From positions 53,373,501 to 53,437,500 of the forward strand of contig JALMGJ010000006.1 in assembly GCA_023362775.1 (NCBI GenBank): a stretch of DNA of 64,000 bases, written 5' to 3'. The DNA comes from Charina bottae (taxonomy: Eukaryota > Chordata > Lepidosauria > Squamata > Charinaidae). The notes beneath the pieces were generated by a model. It was not told the origin of the DNA and ran no database searches. It saw nothing but the letters and a program-made list of their open reading frames with translations. This document shows, one piece after another, positions 46,500 to 58,079 of this stretch. The first letter of the stretch is position 1; each line of letters opens with the position of its first letter. Both the position numbers and the translations under genes were made by a program.

Positions 46500-46715
46500 A
46501 CAACAGGTGGCAGCATCTAGCTAACTTCAGTTAATACTGGAAAAGCTAAGCAAGGTTGAACCTGGTCAGTACTTGGAAGGAAGATCATCAGGAAATCCCA
46601 GTGTTGTAGACTCAACTGACAAGTCACAAAACATTCTGGTCAACCACTTCCATTTTATTGCCAATGTGGACATTGTCACCAAGACTTGAGTTTGACTTTA
46701 CCTTTTACTAAACAT
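46500..46715 (+). mobile_element. 5S rRNA-derived SINE
   Basis: GAAAAGCTAAGCAAGGTTGAACCTGG, CAGTACTTGGAAGGAAGATC and AGTGTTGTAGACTC follow the 3' half of vertebrate 5S rRNA (GGAAGCTAAGCAGGGTCGGGCCTGG, TAGTACTTGGATGGGAGACC, GGTGCTGTAGGCTT), including the internal pol III control region. The tail (TTGTCACCAAGACTTGAG..TTTGACTTTACC) resembles the RTE-type SINE ends. About 80% match over the 5S part suggests an old copy, not a functional 5S gene. Confidence 0.75.
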
Positions 46716-47127
46716 TATCTGGTACTGGAAAACTAATGGAGTAAACCTGCGTAGCCTCTGGAACTAAAGAAGGTGATCATACAGTAGTGGAGATGTACTG
46801 ATTCTGTCTAAATTTTAGGAGAAGCTATGATGATTTAATAATGAATAAAAGTTTCAAGCTTTATAATGATCCTGTTTCATAAAAGTTGGGAGAATTTCAG
46901 AGCTAATGCACAGCACAAAGCTATTCGCTTCTTACCCTCCTTTGCTTCTCTTACAAAAGGCAACTTCTCTTTTGCAGGTTTAAAAATCCTACAAATTTTT
47001 GGTGTGCAGTGATGTCATCACCTGCTACTTCACCTTAAAACCTTTCCTTCTACACTGGCCTGTCAGTATCTTCAAACCTTCTGCAGATACCCTTCTATGA
47101 GTGCTTTGTTTAAGAAAACCATTAGGA

Positions 47128-47345
47128 GATGCAATGGTACCTGTGGTTAATGGTTAAGGTATTAGAGTGGCACTAGGGAAACCCAGGTTCAGATCCATCC
47201 TTAACCACGGAAGCTTACTGGGTGACTTTTGGCCAGTCACTGTTTGCCCAACCTACCTGACAGGGTTGTGGTTGTGGGGGAAAATGGGAGAAATGAGTTC
47301 CTGAACAAAAAAGGCAGGATATACAGTATATCCAACAACAAAAAT
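47128..47345 (+). mobile_element. tRNA-type SINE with LINE-like 3' end
   Basis: GGTTAATGGTTAAGG (A-box-like), CAGGTTCAGATCC (B box), GGGTGACTTTTGGCCAGTCAC, CCAACCTACCTGACAGGGTTG and a closing GGCAGGATATA. The body differs from the 48856-49068 family after the GACCTTGG region. Confidence 0.7.
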
Positions 47346-48855
47346 ATACATCTCGTGCCAACCTAGATTATTCTAATATTATTCTAAAGTCATCTCTTTC
47401 TTTCCTTTTTCATCACTTGTAAACTGAGCAGTAACAATGAAGAGACATTTCAGTTTACAATTTAACCAAACATTTTCACCAGGGAGCTTCTTGTACATCT
47501 CTAAAAACTTCATACTTTCTGCTTAAGGAAAATTACTGTGTAGGCTATGATGGCTGCCAAAATGGAGTTATATTCCATTAAACTTAATGCCAAACTAATC
47601 AATACGAAACTAATTTCATCATACTACAGTACTCTCTTTTGCTCATCTTCACTAATATAAAGAACCTATACAATCCTCATTTATGAAGAACTACATTTAG
47701 GCAACAAACCAAACATCAAGAATATTTGCCACATATATTAAAGTTCAACAAATTCAGAGACACAAAAATACCAAGAATGAGAACATGAACAATACAAAGA
47801 ATAAAGTAAATAGAATGTAATTAGAATTGTTCTGATCAAACAAGTTATTTTCATTCTGGAGAAATGTTGTAAAAGAAATGTATCACTGCAAATTCTTATT
47901 ACTCATTTCATTATTGAAACTGGTCTAGTTCATGCACTAAATCTCCCTGTCTGGAATGTCCCCAGTGAGTGATTCCCGTATCTAGACTACTATAAAATCA
48001 TAATCTACTATTTTTATATAGCTGTAAGGAAAAACATTTGCATGGATTTTAGATTTATACAATATGCCTGTATGAATATCTCAACATCAAACTTAGTTTT
48101 GCTGGGATCTACAAATTGAGGAATATAACACGTCAATCCTCAATTTTATACAATCATCTTTATACACTGTCTGATTAAAACATGCAGAGGTTTATAACAA
48201 AGTCTTCCAAACATTTAACGCCCCAACCTTCAAAGATTTAACTCAAATCTTTTTTTTGTTCAACCTTTTTTTTTTAACCTTCTACAGCCTCTATGCATTT
48301 GTGGAGACAACTGCAACTATATAAACCAACCCCAGAAATTAATAGAATATATTTGAGAAAGCAGCTACAACAACATGCATAATTAAGTTACCATTTCTCT
48401 TCAGAAAACCCTCTGAATAAAATGTAATTCTCATTAGAGCTTTGTGAAAGTTTAAAATGACTTGTCTGTCTTCTTCTAACAAAATCCAGATTGTCAGTCC
48501 AGTAGCCTAATTCTTTGATAATCTAGGATATTAATCTAGGAAATATATGATCCACCAATATTCTTGCCTAGGGCTAATTCTAAAGGGGGAGAGGGATTTA
48601 ATACAACTTCAATACAACTCCAAAGGGCACACTGCTCCGTTCATCATTTTAAGAAAGCGGGAAGCTTCTCTAGCACTCTGCAATATATAGGAATAGTGGA
48701 AATAGTGAACAGGCACAGCACCTTCACCAGCATCCATGAAGGGTTGGAAGATATTCATAGATGGGTTGATTGATTGATTGTGTGCCATCATGTCATTAGT
48801 GTGAACTTTGTCCAAAAGGGGTGCTGTTAATTTACATATGAGCACAGTGTAATTA

Positions 48856-49068
48856 GAGAGCAGGTTTGGTGTAGCAGTTAAGGCATCAGGCTAGAAACCG
48901 GGAGACTGCGAGTTCTAGTTCTGCCTTAGGCATGAAGACAGCTGGGTGACCTTGGGCCAGTGACTCTCTCAGCCCTAGAAAGCAGGCAAGGGCAAACCAC
49001 TTCCAAAATCTTACCAAGAAAACTGCAGGGACTCGTCCAGGCAGTTGCCAGGAGTCAAAAGAAAAAAA
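48856..49068 (+). mobile_element. tRNA-type SINE with RTE-like tail
   Basis: GGTTTGGTGTAGCAGTTAAGG, GAGTTCTAGTTCTG, GGGTGACCTTGGGCCAGTGA, ACCAAGAAAACTGCAGGGAC and an A-rich end. Perfect 10-bp duplication AGTGTAATTA at 48846-48855 and 49069-49078. Confidence 0.9.
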
Positions 49069-49405
49069 AGTGTAATTAACTGCTCCAATCATTATGCCGG
49101 ATGACCATAAAATAATTACAGTGCTCTGTTCGGCTAGGAACAGACAGACAGCTGGAACAGCAATAGCAAATGCATGGTACAAACATGCCTACAGCATCCA
49201 GATAATACTTTCCACTAAACATATTTTAAAGAGCTTTTTGAGCTATTTTAGGAATTGGTTATAAAAAAGCTAATACTGTTCCTTCTGAATAAAACAAGCT
49301 ACTTAATTTTTTTATCAGGATATGACTAGGAACAAGATAGTTTACATAATAATTACATGGCAATCAGCTAGTACTATAATTAGTTTTACTATTTTTATGT
49401 ATTGA

Positions 49406-49489
49406 TGTGGAGTGTTATATGCCAAGAGTGTTATATGTGCCAAGAGGGTTATATGTGGAGTGTTACATGCCAAGAGTGGTTATATGCCT
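49406..49489. repeat. Short imperfect minisatellite
   Basis: Four to five variants of GAGTGTTATATGCCAA-like units of about 17-20 bp. Confidence 0.7.
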
Positions 49490-50354
49490 AGTGACTAAAA
49501 AATCCAAGCTGTTAATGCTACATCCCAGTACAGCCAATAATAGAATCAATAGATAAAGCTGAGATAAATGTTCAAAAAGTCAACTAGCTAATGCTTTAAA
49601 AGTAGGTACTAAAATTGGATGTCAATCATCCACACAAAATATATTTTGTGATGCTCATATGGAAAACTAAAAACAGTACCAGTATGGAAAAATGCAGAAT
49701 TATAGCAAAGAACATAAAAACTATTTAGTTAAATAACCCAAATTAGATTCAAACGATGTCAGAGATATCTATGTAGGGAATCAAGCTACAATGGAGTTAT
49801 GTGTGGCCCTGAATACATCAATCTGCGGTCATCTACTCATATCTGGCACCCTCCAGATACAGGATATTGTGACTGTAATTCTTCTCAGCTACATGGCCTT
49901 TGGTTGAAAACTCTGGAAGCTCCAGTGCCAGGATGCAGAAGGTGCCAATTTGGTACAAGGCCGATATATGCTTACCTCCAACCACCCACTTTCTCCTCCA
50001 GCAATGGAATTAATTTGGGCTTGGTGCTGGTGTACTTAGAGTCCTCCTCAGATAGGAACACAGACATGGCACATTATCTTGCATGTCACTATTGTACTTG
50101 CTTCTTTGTCCATAGTCTGTCTTTCAAAGATTATGCAGCTTCAGCTTTTTTTTTTTTTGCACACTTCCTTGTCTAGACTCCCTTAAAATAAAGAAAAAAA
50201 GGAGAAAGCTAACTGATTTAAGTTCCCAGAATACCCTAGGACTACACAAAGTAGCCCAATTAGTTAGATCCCAGACCATTAACCTGAGCCAATGAGACAA
50301 AGTCCAACTTCTCTGTTTCTTCTGATTACCTTCTGCTGCTCTCAGAGTATACAA

Positions 50355-50985
50355 ATTATCCTGATGACTCTTTCTTGTGGGCAGTTGGATTGTTGCTCTG
50401 GTAGTGCAGCACTTGGTTGTTATGTGTTGTTTTTCAATATATGAGTTTGAAGTCTGCCATTATTTCCTCTGCTGATGAAAATATGTAGGAAGGCTATTGT
50501 TCTCTTCTCTTGTGAATCTGGTTCCATTAAAGATGTTTTGGATTGTGTTCTGCGTGTTCTCTAATTATCCTTTATGACAAAAGTGTCATCTATATAATGT
50601 ATCTATATTTTTAGTAGTACGTATGGGAGGGCCATTGCTTCCAGATGTTGAACAACTGTCTCTGCTATTCATCCCAAGATGGGTAATCCCATAGGGGTTC
50701 ATCTGATTTGTTTCTATATCTGTCCATTAATCTGAGTGTAAGTGGTGAGGAAAAAGTCTGCAATTTCCATGATTCTATTTTGATTTTTGTATGCTTGGTA
50801 CTTTGTATAGTAGGGCAACAGAGGATTCTTTTGCCAGTTTTGGATCTATGAATGTGAAGAGTGCTGTGACATCAAATGTTAATTGTTCAAGTCTCTTCAC
50901 CAGCCAGCTGATCTTGGTGTTAACATTTTTCTGCCCCTCATGGAAGATACAGACAAATAACATATCCATTTTTATATAAGCACAG
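50355..50985 (-). mobile_element. Penelope-like element, RT fragment
   Basis: The minus-strand frame 50775-50969 reads HEGQKNVNTKISWLVK then LTFDVTALFTFIDPKLA, the Penelope-type D-V-T-x-L-[FY]-T box. Lower down, in shifted frames, are TPMGLPILG..IAETVVQHLE (PLE TPMGSPISGFIAEAVLQRLE), IHYIDDTFVI (YVDDTFVI active site) and IAFLHIFISRG.NGRLQT (LAFLDVLV..GGLKT). Order and spacing fit one old PLE copy with stops and shifts. Confidence 0.75.
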
Positions 50986-51732
50986 ATTGCAAAACATCAA
51001 AATCCAATTATTCTTGGAACCAAATAACAGTTAACATATTGTACATATTCACACCAGCAGTCTTACTGAACCGTGAGTTAACTGTTAGATATAATAAAAC
51101 ATAATTGGCATCCAACTGCTATTATACTAATTTTCATGGTACAAAAAGGAAAATACAGACAATTATCACATTACTGTAAGTTTTTATATTTTCTTTGCTA
51201 GGCAAGTACCTAAATGCTCATATTGGCAATAGCTGTCAGAGCTGAGAGAAATTCTACACAGCCAGAGGTCTTGCAGTTAGAATTAATCTTGAATTTTTTG
51301 ACCACCTCCTCAGACATCCCTGCTCCAAAAAGGCATTCCCCCCCCCCTTTTCCTCTTCCTCTTATCTTAGAAAAATCTAGGAGCTGGAAAGCAAAAGTAA
51401 TCCAACCTGTTTAGAGGAGCTGTTAACATTAACAAAGCCCAGTGTTATTTACCAACTGCTAAGGAAGAGTCAAATGAAACAGTTTTTGCAAGGAAGCTCT
51501 GTAAATAAATGTATGCCAGATTGTTAAGTTAGGCTTGTCATTAAGAGGTGCACACCCACGGTAAAGATATGACCATGATATACTGAGAAGAGAAGCATGA
51601 ATGAAACTGAACCATAGGCATCCAGGGGGGCTGCAGATGGAGGAAGAATTGCATGATGAAGGACAAGGCAGTTTCATGTTCTCTTCCAGGACTGTTACTG
51701 CATAAGTACTTTCTTGAGTAGCTGTACAGTCA

Positions 51733-52024
51733 ACCGGAAGATCGCAAGTTCGGAGGTTCGAATCCCTAGCCCTGTGTGCAGAGTGAGCTCCCGCACTAGC
51801 TCCAGCTCTTGCCAACCTAGCAATTCGAAAGCATGCAAATGCAAGTAGATGAATAGGTACCACTTCAGTGGGTAGGTAACAGCATTCTGCGCGTGTCATG
51901 CGGCCACATGACCGTGGAAGCGTCTTCAGACAACGCTGGCTCTTTGGCTAACAAACGAAGATGAGCACCGGCCCCTAGAGTCAGACACGACAGCACAAAT
52001 GTGCGGGGGGAACCTTTACCTTTA
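51733..52024 (+). mobile_element. Sauria SINE, 5'-truncated
   Basis: It starts within the tRNA-like region at CCGGAAGATCGCAAG (A box missing) and retains B box GGTTCGAATCC and the end AACCTTTACCTTTAC. Confidence 0.9.
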
Positions 52025-52029
52025 CGGGC

Positions 52030-53165
52030 TGTTAAATAGCTCTGAGTCTGGAGCATCACTGAGGACTGGGAGAGCTTTGGGTTTCGCAAAAGCACAATTT
52101 CTGCCCTCCCATGACCCCTATCTAAGCCCCTCCCTCCCCTTCTTTCTAGTATCAGTTTCCAAAATCAGGAACAGCCAGAAAGGCTGGCAGAAGGAGGGTT
52201 CTGGCTTTGGATTTTCAACTCCAAGGTCAAAAGACTTCCTGGCACTCAGAGGAGGAAATGCAAATTATCCCATTCAAGTGTTCCTATGACTCCTGGGATG
52301 TTTTCTTAGAACCACTCCTATTGCAGCCTTAATCATAACATAAGTAACTCCTCAAAATTACTTAGGAAGAGAAAGTAGTCTTTATTTTTTCAAATTACTC
52401 CTTTCCCATTTTAGAAGGGAATTTATCTCTTTTTCTATATTTAAATATATAGTGCCTGGTTCAGATTACATATTCTACAGCTATTTTCTTGACAGGACAA
52501 ACAGCAGGAAGCAGGCTTAACATTATATTAAACTTTTCATTATGGAGCCATTCAAACCTTCTTGCTCCACATATGAAGCCAGTTTTGCAGCTGATAATTA
52601 CTAGAACCAATGGAATGTTCTCAATAATAACTATTTTTGTTACATTTAATAATTATATGTTGAAGTATTACATAGTGAAGATTACAGTGGAGAAAAAGAT
52701 GGCATATTTTGGGGACAGTGTTATTAAAAGTAGACTGAAATCATCATTTTATTTCTTAAGGATGAATTACAAAGAATCTCATTCTGTACTATTGATCTGT
52801 CAAAATTCTTTATTTTTCAAGTAGAAAGGAAGTTAGAAAAATGACTTACAGGAATTATCAGGCTTATTGGGCTATTTATAAATATGAAAGGATGTGATAC
52901 AAAGAACTGTGGTCAATAGCTGATCATCTACTGTAACCATGCCCATGTGGTTTCCTTTCAGATGTGCTGGGATTGTAACTCCCACATTCTAGAGATCTGG
53001 AAGAAAGAGTTTGAAAGGCTGATCTATGAGATGAGACTATCATATATAATGGTCTTTAGCATTAGAGTACAATCCAAACTAAGGGAGGTGGCATTCTATA
53101 AAGTACCTGATTAATACTCTTAACTTTGACATTTGACCTTGACTTTTGTACATGTGAGATCAAAA
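52030..53165. other. No gene recognised
   Basis: The 111-codon frame at 52489-52824 has no familiar motif, no splice-site support and ordinary AT-rich composition. I do not call it a gene. Confidence 0.4.
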
Positions 53166-53169
53166 TTGA

Positions 53170-53435
53170 AATAATGATGATGATGATTAAACTTGTATGC
53201 CACCCAACTCTCAATGACTCTGGACAGCTCACAACACTCAAACAAAGAAATTACAATAAAATCAATAATAGATAAAAGGTAAAAGATGGCAAGCGTGATG
53301 AAGCGAGGGTCTCACTTTCTCTCACCAAAGGCCTGGGTGAAGAGCCAGGTCTTCACATCTCTTCTAAACAATGGCAGAATGGGAGCCATCTGGATATTGG
53401 GGGAAACCTCATTCCAAAATTAATAATAGTAATAA
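53170..53435 (-). mobile_element. CR1/L3 LINE 3' region
   Basis: GCCACCCAACTCTCAATGACTCTGGACAGC, GGTGAAGAGCCAGGTCTTCAC and GGGGGAAACCTCATTCCAAA match the order of the 3' coding end and UTR in 62800-63060 (GGCAGAACCAGGTCTTCAGC; GGGGGCAAGATGTTCCACAG). Confidence 0.75.
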
Positions 53436-53439
53436 TAAT

Positions 53440-55930
53440 TATAGTGATGATCTGAGATTTCTGTTAAGCCATTTTTATTTTAATACAGTAGGCTTTTGCT
53501 GATGTCCTCAAGTGCTACAATCTATGTAGTAGAGTTCAACTTAATATGCTGTGAGTTATAGACTACTTGACATAAAAATCTAATCTGGGTAGTGGAAAAG
53601 AAGTCAGAAGAGCAAGTTCTGGATTTGCATGAAACCTCTTGAATATGTGATTGTAATGCAAAGTGGCTAATACAAACTGGACTACAATGGAAAACATTAT
53701 CAGTGATTTTTTTTTCTAGCTAGAAGTGCAGGCACTGCATATAATTTACTCACTGAATTATATAAAGACTGTTCCCATTGATAAACTTCAACCAAGACTG
53801 CATTTTTCAGCGTAAATAACTGGACTGCAATCATTTATGCAATGTTGTTGTATACTTATGGAATCTGGTAATTAAATTAAATTAAATTAAATGTCTAAAC
53901 AAAACTCCCCCTCCCCATTTTAACCTATTGTTTGATTGAAATGATGAATTAAATTAATTGTATCTCTGCACTTTTGAGTAGTTGTGAAATTACATTAAGG
54001 GTGAATAAATTAACTTTTGGTTTTGTTCTCCATTCAGGTATTGCTATTCTAATCTTATCTTGTTACCAGAATATCTTTCACTAATGTTTCTGTCCTGGAA
54101 ACTTCTTTGGCCTTTCGTTAAATATTTTCCTAAACTGAATCAAGAGAGTAATCTGGTGATGGCCTCCCATACATTCAGCCTTTTGAAATCTATGTTTCTA
54201 ATTTTGTTTTAGCCAATAGGAACATGATTTTTGTTTGGTTCAGCAGTCCTTTGGTAATCTACATATGGCTTGTTCAAACGATTGCCGCAGAGGTCAAGCA
54301 GTTTGTTGGTACTGGTATTCAGCCATCCCAGCCTATGAAAACCTCATGAAGCCAGAAAGGAGGCAGAAGACAAGCATGGGCCATCTACTGCAAAGTGGAG
54401 TCTTAGTGGAGAAAGCCGTGCAAATTCTCCATCCTCAGAACCCTTCCCAAAGGGAACTCAAAATCGGTTCAGTGACTCGCTTCAAAAGGTCATATAACAT
54501 TGGGCAGAATTTAGGGTGCTGTTTATGACCTGTCTTGGGAGTGAAATATACGAAAGACCACAAGCAGCTAGATTAGCTTCCTCAGCCCTCCCTTCTCTGA
54601 AGCCAGGCCAGTACTTCTGCAGTGAGCCAAACCCCAACCTTACCCAAGGCTGTTTGGCTCTGGCTCTTTTAATTTCTTTAGATGGAAATTTAAGGTACCC
54701 CCCCTTTTTTTTAAAGCTGGTTATTCTGCATGCTCATAAGGTGGTGGCATCTATCTAATCATTTCCAGGTCTACATCCTGCATTGATCAGATTTTCTGTG
54801 CTTTAAAATTCAAGCTTAATTTAAAATTTAATGTGACACATTCCCTTTCTATAAGATAATTGATACTTAATAGATATTTTTCTTTAGTAATTGAAATACA
54901 TTTTACTAGTCTGTAAAACTTTATATTGTACATAAAAGAAAGGCCCACAGAAAACAGGTATTTTGAATAAAAAAAATCGAAGGTGAGATGAACAGTTAGC
55001 AGGGCCAGTATTTTGACTATGTATGTAATGACTATGAAAGGTTTTTATAGACTGAAATAGCCTATCTCCTATGAACCCTCTTTTCTGCCACTTCAAAATG
55101 GATTAAAATTGGAAAAGGGTTTCTAGTTTTTCCCCTCAATATGCTCTCAGAGATAAGCAGGCTTCTAATACATTCACCCTGCAAGTTGTCAGTCCAGAAA
55201 TTGCTACTCTTTTACAGAAAAAACCAGTAGCCTCAGGATAGTAATAAGAATTGACAAATTGAATGGCTTTTAAGGTTATAAGAATTTCAGCAACTCAACA
55301 ATTTCCTATTGTATCCCATTTATCCTCCAATACACTAGTTCCCACAACATGGCAGACAGGATGCTCTTCATTCAATCCTATGCAAGATTGAGTGTGTTGT
55401 AGGCTAAATTTAACACTTTTGAAACATTAGTTTACTGGGTCAATTAATCATGTTTAGATTTTCCTATAAAATAACTCCTGGTAGCTTGTGGAGGGCTTTG
55501 GAGGTGAATTGAGATGTTTCCAATATTTGTTGTTGCTATTATTATATATTATTTTATACTATGGATGTTTTGTTTATTCCTTAATTTTTATATTTGTATC
55601 ATCAATGTTTTAGTTGATGTAATTGTATTTGCATCTTGGTTTGGGATGTATAAATTAGCCACATTTTTCATTGGAATGTAAATGAAACAAAATGTTCTCC
55701 ATTGCTGTGGATAAGATATAGTATATCTATAGTTCTTCCAATTTCCTGTGTGAAAAATAAACACCTACTAAACTGTAGAGAAATAGAGTAAGAATAAAGC
55801 CATGGTAATGATGAATCTTCTTATAAGATAGGTTAAAAATAATATTATGTTTATTTACAACCTCATATCTTATTCTTATTGTGCTTTCTTTAAAAAGAAA
55901 CTGGATCCTTTACTAATGTAAACTGCTATT
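53440..55930. other. No gene recognised
   Basis: AT-rich intergenic sequence with a small (AAATT)n at about 53873-53891. Open frames at 54235-54528 and 54516-54758 overlap each other and resemble no known protein. Confidence 0.4.
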
Positions 55931-55933
55931 TAA

Positions 55934-55999
55934 TTAACCGCCCAGAGTCCCCCTTTTGGGGGAGATGGGCGGTGATAGAAATGTGAATAAATAAATAAA
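55934..55999 (+). mobile_element. CR1/L3 LINE 3' end
   Basis: CCGCCCAGAGTCCCCC, TTTT, GGGGGAGATGGGCGG form a near-perfect hairpin, then GATAGAAATGTG and (AAAT)n. Shortest copy of the conserved terminus. Confidence 0.85.
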
Positions 56000-56430
56000 T
56001 ACTTGTGGGGAGTCAATTTTACACTAGAGAATTAAGCTCTGTCCAGAAATCTTTTAAGGAATCTTGTGTAATGCTTCAAACTATGATGGCAGAAAAGTAC
56101 TATCAATGAGGATGAAACTGAATGAATCCAATTTTTAAAGAACAGCTATGGAATGGAATATAACAAGGACCCCCAACCTTCTTGAGCCTGCAATATTGGT
56201 GGAATTTTGAGAGCATTTTGTGATCACACAAAATCATTTCCATTGTGGGTAGAATCAGTCAAAATCCCAGATGGCAAACTGATGAAGCTAAAAAAAAAAT
56301 GATTCCAAAACCTAAGGGAGAGACAGACTCTGAGCTCCAAAGGCCAAATTAGAAATAAATATTTAGTATTTATGTGTTATACAACTAACATATTACTGAT
56401 ATTTGATGGTCAGATTATCCTTGTAAAAGT

Positions 56431-56490
56431 ATATTCTGCCTCAAGGCATCTCATAAATGCATATTCTGCCTCAAGGCATCTCATAAATGC
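56431..56490. repeat. 30-bp perfect tandem duplication
   Basis: ATATTCTGCCTCAAGGCATC.. (30 bp) at 56431-56460 repeats exactly at 56461-56490. Confidence 0.95.
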
Positions 56491-56499
56491 ATATACAAA

Positions 56500-58005
56500 C
56501 TTCTCATTTCCTAGAACTTCCAAACACTGCCACTCTTCACTGGACCCTGTAGAGCAGCTTTCCCTAGTTTGGTGTCCACAGTTGTATTGGATTTCAGCAC
56601 CTAAAATTTCTAGTAAGACATTACAGTATAGCCATTATAGCCAAAACACCTACAGGCCACCAGATTGGGGAAGATTGCCATGGAGAAGTAACACCTTTAA
56701 CTAACATGCCTGCATCATTCTCCCTGCCCCAATATTGAGAAATATATTTCTGAAAACTCTAAGAATCGACCAAACTCAGGGTGTTTAATAGGGATGTGTT
56801 GAAAGTATGGTGACCATTTTACTTTTATTAATCTGAATCAAAAACAGTTGGGTTTTTTTTTGCATCACCTAGGAACAGAAAAGGAGATAGTTCATAACTA
56901 TGGGCAATAGAAAATAAGCTACATAGGATGCCAGATTTGCCTTTACAGAACAACCCTCTACTTTTTAATGTACTATGAGTATAGGAAGGAAGATGTGAGA
57001 CAGCGCAGGATGACAATGCAAATGTGGATTTTGGCAGGCAGGCACCATGCCATGGCCCTGTTCCCAGACCTGCATTTGGAAGAAAGAGGAAGAAAGAAAA
57101 ATGTAGAAGCATTTGTATTTTTCTACTCTTTGTGGCAGTTGTTCTTCTATATGTGGCACTAGATTCTGAAGTTTGTCTACTTATAATGTATTCTATAATA
57201 TCACAATGTCAAAAGATCCCATGAAACAAGCAAATCATTGTGATACACACGAAACAAGACTGTTAATTTTAACTCCTTGGTATGACAGAAAATTATTCCA
57301 TGCAATGCCAATATAAAATGTGTGTTTTGTGCAAATAAAATCCATCCATAATTTTGGTAAAATAAGGATGGATTTTGTAACATAAATACTGTTACACAAC
57401 ACATTCAAATGTCACATCAGTTCTTGTGTTCAGATTAAATATTTGGAAATGCTAGTGTAGGTTTTACAAAGGACCTATTTCCAGTAAGCTGTTTTTTTAT
57501 GGCTGCCAGCTTTATTTAGGACTTTCTATAAATAAGCATCTGCAGCAAACAGATAAACCATTTAAAAACATGGTAAGGCAATCATCTAGTTTTGCTATTG
57601 TTAAGCCGCACAATATACACATAATAGCTTTCTTAGCAGCAAAACTTGATGACTTAGACTTTCATATTTGTTTAAATTTACGTCAGATTTCACAAATATA
57701 CTCATCCAAAATTCAACTGTATCTATATTTTAAAGCACACCTTTTATTTTAATATGAAGATGCATTCAGCATCTACCTTACTGTATCTGATTTTCTGCCC
57801 CACCAGAACTTAATGTTCTTCTCCAGTTGTTTCCTTCCTTCCTTTTCTGCTGTCTCTGCAGAATCATGGTCAGTGATAGACAATCACAACTAATGGGAAT
57901 TAGTTTTTCATAGTTATCTTTTCAGTTAACCATTTGCAGAAGACAAATGTGTGGAATGCCCATTCTTACCCCAAATATTCTTACCCCAAATACTAGTAGT
58001 GATGG
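56500..58005. other. No gene recognised
   Basis: No coding or repeat signal that I can name. Confidence 0.4.
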
Positions 58006-58010
58006 AAAGG

Positions 58011-58072
58011 TGGCTGGGGAATTCTTGAAGTCCACACATCTTAAAGTTGCCAAGTTTGAACAACACTGCTCC
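58011..58072. mobile_element. Right half of a palindromic hAT MITE
   Basis: GGCTGGGGAATTCTTGAAGTCC..AAAGTTGCCAAGTTTGAACAACACTG matches the right arm of 60937-61066. The left arm is absent. Confidence 0.8.
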
Positions 58073-58079
58073 GTACGAT

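Noticed and set aside
46530..46620. Possible 5S rRNA gene
   Set aside because: Only the 3' half matches, with many changes, and it carries a SINE tail. It is a SINE head or pseudogene.
54235..54528. 97-codon frame as a possible gene
   Set aside because: No recognisable domain, no splice context, overlapping frames and ordinary composition.
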